From assembly GCF_010093535.1 (NCBI RefSeq), contig NW_022985176.1, positions 1-64,000 of the forward strand: DNA of 64,000 bases, read 5' to 3'. The DNA comes from Lindgomyces ingoldianus (taxonomy: Eukaryota > Ascomycota > Dothideomycetes > Pleosporales > Lindgomycetaceae). This document shows, piece by piece, positions 44,043 through 54,600 of this stretch; position 1 is the first letter of the stretch; each line of letters opens with the position of its first letter. The notes under the pieces were generated by a model. The model saw only the letters and a list, made by a program, of their open reading frames with translations, searched no databases and was not told where the DNA came from. The translations under genes were made by a program, and so were the position numbers.

Positions 44043-45047
44043 TGTAAGGACAGAGCTCTGTACCACTACGCTAATACAACTAAAAAGGTGCAAATAATCA
44101 ACCAACGTTAATTTTTAGGTGCAGAATAGTATATATACCTGTCGCACGTAAGCGCCATCTCGGCCTTACATTATCCCCCTTCTTAGCAGACGCATGTCCC
44201 AGGCGTCACATGACCTACCCGCAGCTCAGAGGCGCCATGCGCATGTCTCGGTTACTGGCCAGAGGCTGACCACCTGCGGCCCAGAGGCGCGGGATAAATA
44301 ACAACACAACGCTTAGTGGCCCACGCCAGCTAAGCCATATACACTAGACCTCCCAGCAGCTACAACGTGGCGCCAGTAGAGGCCGCCTCACGTTTCAGTC
44401 TAAAAACTGGCTAAGCTGTCTGAGGTGTGGGTCAAACGCGCGACCGTCCTTGTTGTTAGTTAATTATTATGTAAGGACAGAGCTCTGTACCACTACGCTA
44501 ATACAACTAAAAAGGTGCAAATAATTAACTAACGTTAATTATTGCGTACAGAATAGTATATATACCTGTTGTACGTAAGCACCATCTCAGCCTTACACGT
44601 AAGCGCCATCCTGGCCTTACATTATCCCCCTTCTTAGCAGACGCATGTCCCAGGCGTCACATGACCTACCCGCAGCTTAGAGGCGCCTATGCGCATGTCT
44701 TAGTTACCGGCTAGAGGCTGACCACCTGCGGCCTAGAGGCGCGGGATAAACACGACGCAACGCTTAGTGGCCACGCCAGCTAAGCCATACACACTAGACC
44801 TCCTAGCAGCTACAACGTGGCGCTAGAAGAGGCCGCCTCACGTTTCAGTCTAAAAACTAGCAAAGCTGTCTAAGGTGTGGGTTAAACGCGCGACCGTCCT
44901 TGTTGTTAGTTAATTATTATGTAAGGACAGAGCTCTGTACTACTACGCTAATACAACTAAAAAGGTGCAAATAATTAACTAACGTTAATTTTTAGGTGCA
45001 GAATAGTATATATACCTGTTGCACATAAGCGCCATCTTGGCCTTACA
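44043..45047 (-). mobile_element. Tandem miniature LTR element (LTR-int-LTR-int-LTR), TSD ATAAT
   Basis: Three LTRs (44,043-44,170, 128 bp; 44,470-44,621, 152 bp; 44,920-45,047, 128 bp), each TGTAAGGAC to CCTTACA on the plus strand, alternate with two ~299-bp internal regions. ATAAT flanks the whole (44,038-44,042, 45,048-45,052). On the minus strand a polypurine tract (AAGAAGGGGGATAA) precedes the LTR. There is no coding capacity. Gypsy copy 2 has the empty site at about 54,532-54,537. Such tandem forms can arise by recombination between LTRs of two copies before or during integration. Confidence 0.85.
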
Positions 45048-47196
45048 ATAATTACACTTACTAAAAAAGAGATTTAATTTAACTTTAACTTAAATTGCTA
45101 ATAGTCCTTTAACTAGCTAAAAAAAGCCTTTACTAAAGCTTTAATACTCTACTACTTTAACTCTAAACTACTAATACTTATAAAAGCTAATGCCTTAGAC
45201 TATGTAGTAGCAGGAGTTCTTTCCTAGACTAAGCTAGACAGGACTATTAGGCCTATTGCATACTTCTTAAAAAGAATAAGTCTTATAAAAGGTAATTATA
45301 AGATCTATAACAAGAAATTACTTACTATAGTACACTACTTTAAATAATAGCAACCTAAACTAGAAGGTGCAGCGCATCTAATACAGGTTTTATTTAACTA
45401 TAAGAACTTGTAGTACTTTGCAACTATAAAACAACTTAGCTACTAATAAGCTTGTTAGTTTAAATACTTATTTTATTTTAATTTTAAAATTACTTATTAT
45501 TCTAGTTAAAATAAAGAGAAACTAGATGCTTTTATAAAGTAATCTTAAAACATCCTTACTTAAAAAGAAGCATAAAAGGCCTAACACTAAACTCTACTCT
45601 AACTTAAGCTATTTTTAGACCTTAACCTAAATAAAATAAATTAGATAATTAATTAAATTATTACTAATAAGTATCTAAATAATAAATTTATCTAAGAAAC
45701 CTTAGACCTGCTCTAAAACAGCGCTAGTTAGTTAAAGAAGGTAACACTAGCTAACTATAAAAACTAAAATAGCAAGCTATATTACTATAACTAACTTATA
45801 ATTTTTAATTTTAATAAACTAAAAATTAAACTACTTTAAATTATACATAACTTACCTGTTAAAGGACACCTAGGCAGAAAAAAGACTCTTAACTTACTAC
45901 AAAGAGAGTACTACTAGCCCTGCATGTTCTATACTGTACACTAATACATATTATGTTGCTATACTTACTGTAAAGTAAAGGCCTTTTAAAAAAAGTATAA
46001 TAGCCTGCTTAAACTGCTTCTAATTCTTAAATAAGCTTAAAAAGATATATTAATTAATTTTATTATAAACCTACTTCTATTTAAAGGGTATATAAATATT
46101 ATAGTAGTTGTTAATTACTTAACTAAGTATTAACACTTAATACTATGTTTCTTTATAACTACCTCTAATATAGCCTAGTTATTCTACTAATACATATAAG
46201 TTTACTATAGCCTGCCTAACATAATTATATTAGATAGAGGTACATAGTTTATCTTAGCCTTCTAGAACAAACTTTATAAACAGCTCTAAATTGCCCTCTA
46301 TCTATCTACAGCTTTTTACCTAGAGACTAACAGCTAGACTAAGAACGCAAACGCTATAATAGAATAAGTTCTATAAGTGTACATAAACTACTAGTAAAAT
46401 AACTAGGTAAAATAGTTAGCTATAGTATAGTTTAAAGCTAATAATATAACATCTAAATTAACATAAGTATCCTTGTTTTTAGTAAACTATAAATACTACC
46501 TTTAAATAAGATTTAAACTACTTTTAAATACCCTCTAACTAACTTATTAATCTATATAAGTAATAGATATAAATAAACTTATTAATAAAATCTAAAACAT
46601 ATTTAAATATGTTTATAAAAAGCTTACATAAGCTTAAGCTTTTTAACAAGAGTATGTAAACTAATTCTAAACTCTTACTCCTGCATATGCAGCTAGCAAG
46701 AAAGTCTAGCTAGACACTAGAAATATCTAAATAAACTAATAATTAAAAAAACTTAATTAAAAGAACCTTAGCCTCTTTATAGTAGCCTATATAGTCTTAT
46801 TACATGCTTACTAATTAATCCTACCTAACAGCATAAAGATACACCCTGTGTTCTACATATTGTTGCTGCGCTAAGCAGCCTTTAAATCTAACTATCTACC
46901 TAGATAGCTAAACCTGCTACTTAAACCTATTATTATAAATAACAAACTAAAATATGTTATAGAAGATGTTAAATAGATCTAGTTTAACAAAAAAAAACAT
47001 ATTTATAAATACTTTATAAAATAGACTAGATATAACAAACTGTTATAGAAACTTACAGAAGCCTTATAAAAGAACTCTACAGTAACCTAATTCTACACCT
47101 AATACCTATCTAAACTAAACTTGTACCCTAATAAAGACAACCTAATGCTAAAACTACTAATGTAAAGGATCCCCTTTCTAATAAGAGGGGGGGTAC

Positions 47197-47514
47197 TGTT
47201 ACAGTATCCTCCCTAGATCCTAGACATAACTGTATTAGATGTGTACTAGAGTATTATTAGTGCATGTCTAATATAAATACAACATAACATAGACATAAAC
47301 TTAAGTATAAACTACTTTAACACTAACTAAACCTAGAACAGGCTTAATTTATACCTAAAGCGCTTAGACTTCTAAGCTAAGTATTTAATTACTAATTTTC
47401 TTTTAAACCTTCTTATTCCTCACACAACGTCTTGTACCTACTATAATACCTTACATAGTAATTAAACTAGACCTCTGTGAAGCTCTATAACCTTACTCGT
47501 GCACAATCGTGACA
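47197..47514 (+). repeat. 3' LTR of gypsy copy 1
   Basis: 318 bp. Its inner end is RIP-changed (TGTTACAGTATCC, AATATAAATACAAC) and its outer end is not (CTCGTGCACAATCGTGACA), the mirror of the 5' LTR. Confidence 0.95.
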
Positions 47515-47519
47515 GTTAG

Positions 47520-48058
47520 ACAGCGCTGTAGCGTTAACTGTTAGCAAAACAGACGTTAGTTTTAGTGCTCTAATTAATTAGCTATAAGGAGAGAACGCCC
47601 TGTTAAGTCACACAATAGAGGAAATAAGAACACAGTTATTAGCTAAACTAGAACGCTAATAGCACACAGAAAGGGAACTAGAGCGTCTAAAAGAAGTAAA
47701 CTAAAGCCTATAAGATGAATCTAAGGAAAATCTGTCTGTTACTAGGTATTTAAAGGGAGTCTTTAACGCTTAATCCTAAGGATTAAAATCTGCTGTGCAG
47801 GAGCTGCAAGCGCTACAAGAGGGGCTCTTTATAGAGACTTAGCTTATGATTAGAATAGTTCTTAGCATGCTGTATTGTATTAATGTATACTCTATGCTTA
47901 CCTTCCCTAAGCTGTGGGGCTCTTTATGTCTGGATATGTGGCTGTGTAGTTGTGGCTGCATCTTTGGCAGACCTGAAAATAAGGAGTGGGGTAAGCGCGC
48001 ATATGCGCTAAGACCTTGTAACACTAGTATTTTAGCTCTAGTAAAGATTAATTATTAA
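47520..48058 (+). pseudogene. Right part of the RIP-inactivated coiled-coil gene
   Basis: Continues the frame of 39,540-39,738 after the gypsy element and reads to TAA at 48,056-48,058. In-frame stops before about 47,845 replace likely Gln codons (CAA or CAG to TAA or TAG), several inside a heptad-like region (TERELERLKEVN, SAVQELQALQEG). The last 70 codons are free of stops and Cys-rich (WLCSCGCIFG) and might be a different exon. Function unknown. The combination of RIP and an intact frame suggests a duplicated host gene or a gene carried by a repeat. Confidence 0.6.
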
Positions 48059-48071
48059 ATGCAGAATAATT

Positions 48072-48830
48072 ATGATTAAGGCTACAGATGAAGACTAACC
48101 TTACCTGCAAGCTCACCTACTGGGTATCCCACGCGAGCTAAGAAACACGATCTACTAACAGCTTTTAGACGCCTGCGACAATGATGAATACAGATGCATT
48201 GTTCTAAACTATGGCTATTCAGCGCTTCTTGTGTGCAGTTAGATGAGCAATAAGCTTAAAGAAGAGATTTTTCACTATACTTAAGTTGCTTTAAAGGTCA
48301 ATCTAGACAAGACAAGCATTAACATAGTAACAAAAAGCGTGCTAGGGCAGCAAAAAAAGGCAGCACGCTCTCTCTCTGTTTGAATCCAGGATAATTTTCG
48401 TGTGCTACCCTAGGGTAAGTGAGTAACTTTAAGATGGTTGGTAAACGCTGATTTAGATAAAGAATATTCTCCGCGTAAGCGCTCAGACGTTGTAGAATCC
48501 ATACAGCATGCAGTGGAAGCGTTTCCCTGCGTCCGACATGTGATTCTTACGATAGAGCTGAATGTTATTGCGGATAAAGAGATAGTTTAGTCCTTAGAAT
48601 AAATGTTGGAGCAGCTGTGCAAAATTGTTTACTACAACATTATCTGCCACAACTGTCCACATTATAAGGCTTTAAACCTTTCTACAGACATTTTAAGAGG
48701 ATTTGCTATAGAAAGGAAGATGATGCGTTTGAACGCGGAGAGTACCCTTTGGGTGCCTCAAGTAAACCTTTTACCACAGAGTCTGGTATGGCTGCTACGC
48801 AATGGGCGATCATATTGGGTAGATGATTAA
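48072..48830 (+). pseudogene. F-box-like gene inactivated by nine RIP-type stops
   Basis: From ATG 48,072 to TAA 48,828-48,830 one single frame of 253 codons is kept, with nine internal stops (TAA, TAG, TGA), every one explainable by one C-to-T or G-to-A change from Gln, Arg or Trp. Near residue 15 it reads LLGIPRELRNTIY, which matches the 'L-P-x-E-L-R-x-x-I-Y' start of F-box-like and related fungal proteins that measure out short helical repeats. The rest shows no clear repeat. Such genes form large, fast-changing families in ascomycetes; a role in ubiquitin ligase complexes is an inference from the family. It is dead. Confidence 0.65.
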
Positions 48831-49642
48831 GCGAAGCCCCCTCCTTGTGTTTTCTTTTAGTTGGATTACTTAGCTTAGATGCTTGCCTAATTAGTTCTTA
48901 AAGATATAGCCTTTTACAAAAATATATTACAGCTGCTTCTCTAAAACTTAATTAAGCTCCTAAGATCTAGGCGCTATACGCCGGCCTTTCCTGTGGCACA
49001 GCAGTAACTTCAGGACGACATTTTTGTCTTAGAATGCAATAGAGAAGAGGGTACAGTAGATATATTGTTTAGAGGACATTAATAGCGTTTGCTGTAGGTT
49101 CTTACTTAAGTGGCAGGCTTGTTACAGCTAGATGTGTTATTTTAAGCAACGTAAGCTTAATAGTTAAAGCAAAAACACGTTTCTGCATATTAAAGAGTAA
49201 TTTACTAAGAACTAATTTAAGCACACAGAATAACATTACTGTATACGCCTAAATTACATAGTAAGTTAACGTTGCTAGACCTATTTTAGAACTGTGCGAG
49301 ACTTGCCTAAGAACTATTTAAGTTAGCGCTGATAAGTGATAAATTTATTACTGTAGGTATACTTAGCTAACGTACATTTTAAGCCTGTTCTTACACTAGC
49401 TATTTCTAGCAGCTGACTGTTTAGCTGTCACTTGTCTACGCCTTATGATTAATGCGGCCGCGTGAGTTAGATTAGGACTAAACAGTTCCTAACAGGTACT
49501 AAAATAGGGCCCACAGTAGTATAGAGATCTGTACTATGCTTTAGTGGACCCCTTTAGTCCTCACTACTTTTAGAAAGAGTTAGTTTAAGTATAAGAATAT
49601 TTTATTCCTAACTTTTCTAGGGCTATATTACACTAATTAAAA
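48831..49642. repeat. RIP-degraded DNA between relic genes
   Basis: AT-rich with no preserved frame that I can follow. The last 80 bases before ATG 49,643 may have been the promoter of the secreted-protein relic. Confidence 0.45.
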
Positions 49643-50083
49643 ATGCGCTTTTCTACTATTCTTGCTCTTCTAGTGGTAATCACCTCTGCTTCTGTAATAC
49701 CTACTGTGTCTATAGATCTAAGCCTAGTTTTAGACTTTAGCTTAACAGCTAGTTAAGACCCTAATAGAAGTGGTAGCTGTGCTAGCGCTAATAACATTTT
49801 AATTCTATGCTTTTGTCCACCTAACTGTGAGGAATTTATTAAAAAGGTAAACTTAGCTGTTGCTTTAGGAAATCTCTTAGGGACTCTAGTTACCTTTAAT
49901 GTTAACCCTCTTGCTTAATTAGATAAAGACAAATTTAATTATGCTACAACGTGCCTAATTGTCTTGCAGAGCTTTAACGGCACGCGCGGCGTGGGCTGCC
50001 CTGCAGCCTCCGCCCCAACCATCCTCAATCAACAGAAGCATTTTGCCGAACTTTTGGAGCGGGATATACTCCACAATAGTTAG
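49643..50083 (+). pseudogene. Small cysteine-rich secreted protein gene with two RIP-type stops
   Basis: One frame of 146 codons from ATG 49,643 to TAG 50,081-50,083. Residues 1-23 (MRFSTILALLVVITSASVIP...) form a typical signal peptide. Cysteines sit at 46, 56, 58, 62, 104 and 119, with motifs C-x-C-P-P and G-V-G-C-P-A-A-S. This resembles a widespread family of small secreted proteins in filamentous ascomycetes with C-x-C-P-P-(D/N)-R and G-V-G-C-P-A-A-S; Cys62 stands where Arg is usual and is one C-to-T step away. Codons 38 and 92 are TAA, each one step from CAA. The 3' third is GC-rich and undamaged. Its role is unknown; size, Cys content and place beside repeats fit effector candidates. 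Confidence 0.7.
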
Positions 50084-50580
50084 CTTGCTGTCTATACTAA
50101 ATGTTAGGCTCATGTTTCATTAATGGATTACTATCCCTCACTACGTAGCGAGAACCACTCTGTAGCGAGAAAATCAACAGGTACTTAAACTTTATAGTCG
50201 TGAAAATACTCCCTACTTCTACTTATTTATATTTTACTGCTTGGTTTATATACTCTAGGTCGTTCCGAATCATCTAACTCCTGCTGCCTAGAAAAATACA
50301 ATCCTTGCCGTCGCTATCGCGGCGTTAACAACAAGGGTTTTGCTTTACAGCGGGATAGGGTACCTCTATCACGGCTCTAACGCTGAGCCTTCACGACCTG
50401 TAAATCTCAATATATACAGTATCTGACTACCAGAGTCTCAGGATCATGCTGATAGGCCATCCTTAGCCCTATGGCGGCTGAAGGAAGATGATTCATGCAA
50501 CGTCGCCACGCCGACTGGTACTTCCCCGCCCTAAGCGATATGGCCCCGGTAGTTTCCGAAGGTTAGCGCGGTATTATTGG
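50084..50580. other. Intergenic, little RIP damage
   Basis: Composition returns to near normal from about 50,240. I see no ORF above 60 codons with recognisable features. Confidence 0.45.
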
Positions 50581-50796
50581 TTACATAATTTTCAGACCGA
50601 AGCTGTGGCTGGTGTGGCTATGCAAAGCCTTCCTGGTTTTCCGGAAATATAAAACTCCGACATCGGAACAGTAATCTGTCCTCACGTTCCTGAAGGCAAA
50701 GGAACGTTCCCATTCGCGGAGTCTGACGGCGCGTCCATTATTCACGCGGAATAGCTCGAAAGGGAAGACCTTGAAGGATCTGATATATTTCGACAT
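50581..50796 (-). CDS. Small ORF of unknown function (71 aa) with a TATA box
   Basis: ATG at 50,796 to TAA at 50,581-50,583. I prefer this ATG to the longer TTG-started frame to 50,913. The product is basic and aromatic (MSKYIRSFKVFPFELFRVNN...), without signal peptide, membrane segment or known domain. On the minus strand TATAAA lies about 100 bp upstream of the ATG (about 50,895-50,900), followed by a C/T-rich leader. There is no RIP damage although RIP-degraded repeats lie on both sides. It could be a small lineage-specific gene or a non-coding stretch with a chance frame. Confidence 0.4.
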   Translation of the reverse strand: MSKYIRSFKVFPFELFRVNNGRAVRLREWERSFAFRNVRTDYCSDVGVLYFRKTRKALHSHTSHSFGLKIM

Positions 50797-51287
50797 GACT
50801 GTGACAATCTGAAGAGAGACAGGCAGGGCTAATGTGTGAATGTTGTGAGGAAAGGTGGCAGTGGTTCGAGTACTTGCGGTTGAGGAAAGTGGAGTTTTAT
50901 AGGTAGCCGGCAAGGCTGGATGGCTTGGCGTCCGGTTCGCTTATATTGCCTTTATTAGCCTAGTACAAGTGACCGGTGATTCAATGTGCAGGTGAAAGTC
51001 AATCATTTACCTTTAACCACTCAAGTATGCTCTTCAAGCGCGCTTTAACTGTGGCTTCAACAGGACGAGTCCTCTATAAAGCAGGATTGGCCAGGACGTT
51101 CTCTGTTGTGTTGACCTGAGACCTACGCCGCACGCTAGGGGCTCGTGCCTTCTGGTACCGAAATAGGTGGTCTTAGTGTTATTTCTGCCGAGTGCGGCGT
51201 AGATATCAGCTCTGACGGTCTAGGGGACAGTTCCAAAGCTCAAAATGGTTCCAAAAATATTATGAACAGTGAGAACAGAGGGCTTTA
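50797..51287. other. Intergenic region with the small ORF's upstream sequence
   Basis: Normal composition, no ORF of note. TA at 51,286-51,287 is the left target site of the Fot1/pogo element. Confidence 0.5.
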
Positions 51288-51334
51288 TACCATGTTTTAG
51301 CGCGTAATGCACGGCCTCGCGTAATGCACAATTT

Positions 51335-51652
51335 TGTCACGGTATCCTCCCCAGATCCCAGACATAACTGTATTAGATGCATACTAGAGTATTATTAGTG
51401 CACGTCTAACACAAACACAACACAACATAGATATAAACTTAAGCATAAACTGCTTTAACACTAACTAAACCTAAAACAGGCTTAATTTATACCTAAAGTG
51501 CTTAGACTTCTAAGCTAAGTATTTAATTACTAATTTTCTTTTAAACCTTTTTATTTCTTATATAATGTTTTATACTTACTATAATACCTTACGTAGTAAT
51601 TAAACTAGACCTCTATAAAGCTTTATAACTTTACTTATACATAATTATAACA
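51335..51652 (+). repeat. 5' LTR of gypsy copy 2
   Basis: 318 bp, same outer-intact, inner-mutated pattern as in copy 1. Confidence 0.95.
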
Positions 51653-54600
51653 TTATATTATATTAAAACTTTAGCTAAGAATAGCTTTTAAATTTAATCT
51701 AATAAGCTTAGTACTTATATAACTTTAAGCTATTAAAGTAAGCTAAAAAGCTTTTTAAAAAGCGCTTACTTTATAGAAAAGCTACTACATTACAAGCTTT
51801 AAAGCTTTTTAAAAAGACTTTAAAAAATAGCTTTATGTTATTAAGCAGTCTATTTCTACTTTAACTTTTGTTATAGTAGTAGAAACTAAGAACTTACTAG
51901 CCTTAAAGCCTACTTAAAAGTCTAGAGATAGCTTAACTCTCTTCTGCCTAATACTGCCTACAACCTGTAACTTTTCTAACTTAGTAATAAAATCTAACTA
52001 ACTCTCTAATCCTTTACTGTTTAATAGAAAATAAAAAGACTTACTTTCCTTCCTACATAAGCTCTAATATAAACTTAAAAGAAATATAGACTAATTCCCC
52101 TTTAAACACTTTTAGTTACTATATGCCTACTTTTAACTTAACTATAATATAACAGCCTTAATTAACTTACTAATAAATAAAGATATTATTAACTTAGATT
52201 AATTTATAGCATTTTTATAAGTAATTTATAAAAACTTAAATAAAAAGTTAACAGCTCTAAGTTACTTAAACACTTTATAATAAAAAAAAAAAGCTTTACT
52301 TTACACTTTACTAAGTTCTGCTAACTTATATTTAATATAAGCTTAAATAAAATAGGTCTAATTACAGCCTTATATAACTCTCTCTTAACTAAACTATAAC
52401 ACGCTATAGTAAAAGAACCCCTTCTAAACAACCTTAATGTGTATGTAAACTTAATTACTACCTATAATAATAACATAAGGTTCCTTCTTATATAAGCCTT
52501 AATACGCTTTTAAACTAGCGCAGTTGCAAATAAGGACTTTAATATAATAAAAATTAATTTAAATTATACTCTAGTTAGTTCTAAAAAGTGTAAAAATTAT
52601 AAAAAAAAAAGTTAATACTTTAAGTGTAGTAAGTATAGTTATATTTTTTAAAACTACTTTATTTTTTTTTCTTAAGTCTACGCAAGTAGCGCTGCTAGCA
52701 CTTATTAAAAATTTTTACTATTTTAATTTTATTTTTATAAGAGCTTTAACTTATATTTAAGCTTTAATTCTTTTTACTACTTTTAACATAGCTGCAGCTA
52801 TAGCAGTAAAAGCCTGTAAAAAGGCTTATTCTAGGGCTAAGTTACCCTTTAGGACTAATTTAACACTAGATCTCTGCTAACTTATAGGCTAAGTCCTTTA
52901 CTAATAACTAAAAGTACTAAGTTAATATTTTTATATATTTATAATAAAGAACTATATTAGCTTTAATATAAGCTCTTATTAACTTAAAAGTAAACAGTAT
53001 AAGTTATATTAATAAAGAACTAGTGTGTAAACTAAATTTTTAATTAACACTACTTACTTAAATAATTTACTTAACTAGATTTAATAAAAAATAACTTAAA
53101 AAAAGTTTTATTTTTTATACTATAACTATTATAATTACTTACTAACACTATAAAAAGTAGATTAAGCTTTATGTAATAAACATAGAACATTATAACTTAA
53201 TCTTAAAATAACTATAGCTATATTAGCATAAAGTTGCTTTTAATTACTAAAAGTAAGTTTTAAACTTTAACTTTTTTTAATGCTAAGATATATACTTACA
53301 CTTACACCTAAATAACACTTAAGTAGCACTTAATATAAAAGGTTTTTAGACTTACTTTTTAATAACCTAGAGAAGAACTACTTAAGTAAAGCTAATAAGC
53401 TAGGCCTTTTACTAAAATAGGCTATATAAAATAATTTAATAACTACTTAAACTTAAAAAAAAAAAAGCTTTTAAAAAATCTTTACCTACTTAATTTAAAC
53501 ATAAACTAGAACTTAAATAGTAGATAGACATCTGCTATATAGAACCTACTTTATTTATAACTCTAGCTTAATAACTAGATTATAAAATTTACGCAGTTAT
53601 AATTTCTAATATAGACTAAGCTCTAGCTTTTTAAAAGCACACTAACTTAAAAATAATAGTTTTTTAAGACTACTACAACTTATTATATATTTTTTTTAAA
53701 ATAAGTCTAATAAGCTTTTAGTATAATGTTTATATAATTACTAGATAACTTTTAAGCTTAGTAAACAACTTAGTTATAGGCTACTATATAGAATGTTACT
53801 AAATAAATTAAAAGTGCTTTAAAAATACTTTAATAAGAACTTAAAAAAAAAGTTTATTTAAGCTAGCTTCTTACTAGTAGTGTTACTTATACTATTTATA
53901 AAAAAACTTAGAGGTAGGCTTTAATTTTATGTTAACTATTAAAGACTAAATACTATTACTATTAAAAATTAATACTTAATTCTTTTTTTACAGGAAACTT
54001 TAAGCTAACTAAGAAAAGTAAAGTATTTTATAAAGTTAAATATTATTACTACCTTTAATAAGCTAAAGATAGTAAAGAGTAATAAGTAGCTAATAGTGTT
54101 TTAAACCTAATATAGACTATTTAAGTACCTAGTAATGCCTTTTAGCTTAGCTAACGCGCCTAGTACTTTTTAACATTTTATAAATAACTTACTTTAACTC
54201 TACTTAGACATGTTTTATACTGTGTATATTAATAATATTTTAATCTATAGTAATAGCCTTTTAGAGCACAAACAGCATGTACGCCTAGTGCTAAAGGCTA
54301 TAGAAAAAGTAGGTCTACAACTTAATATAGATAAATGTAAGTTTTACTAATTAAAGGTTATATATTTAGAATATATAATCTCTATAAATAGCATCTAAAT
54401 AGACCCTGTTAAGGTTTAGACTGTGCTAGATTAGTAATATTTAAAGAATATAAAAAATATTTAAGCCTTTATAAAATTTACTAACTTTTACTAATAATTT
54501 ATTAACAACTTTTTATAGTAAGTAAGCTTTATAATTACACTTACTAAAAAAAAAATTTAATTTAACTTTAACTTAAATTACTAATAGTCTTTTAACTAGC

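Larger units (their letters stand above)
39739..47514 (+). mobile_element. Ty3/gypsy element, copy 1, RIP-degraded, TSD GTTAG
   Basis: LTRs of 318 bp at 39,739-40,056 and 47,197-47,514 (TGTCACGG...CGTGACA), flanked by GTTAG (39,734-39,738, 47,515-47,519). Through RIP stops the plus frame shows a gag zinc knuckle (C-F-K-C-S-K-H, 42,123-42,143), reverse transcriptase (V-M-P-F-S-L-A-N-A; Y-I-N-N at 43,732-43,743, both Asp of YIDD changed to Asn), the zinc region before integrase (about 45,840-45,990) and an integrase core (about 46,080-46,360). Polymerase before integrase marks gypsy. A run of seven G (GGGGGGGTAC) precedes the 3' LTR. It carries two later insertions: 40,528-41,627 and 44,043-45,047. 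It splits a coiled-coil gene. Confidence 0.95.
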
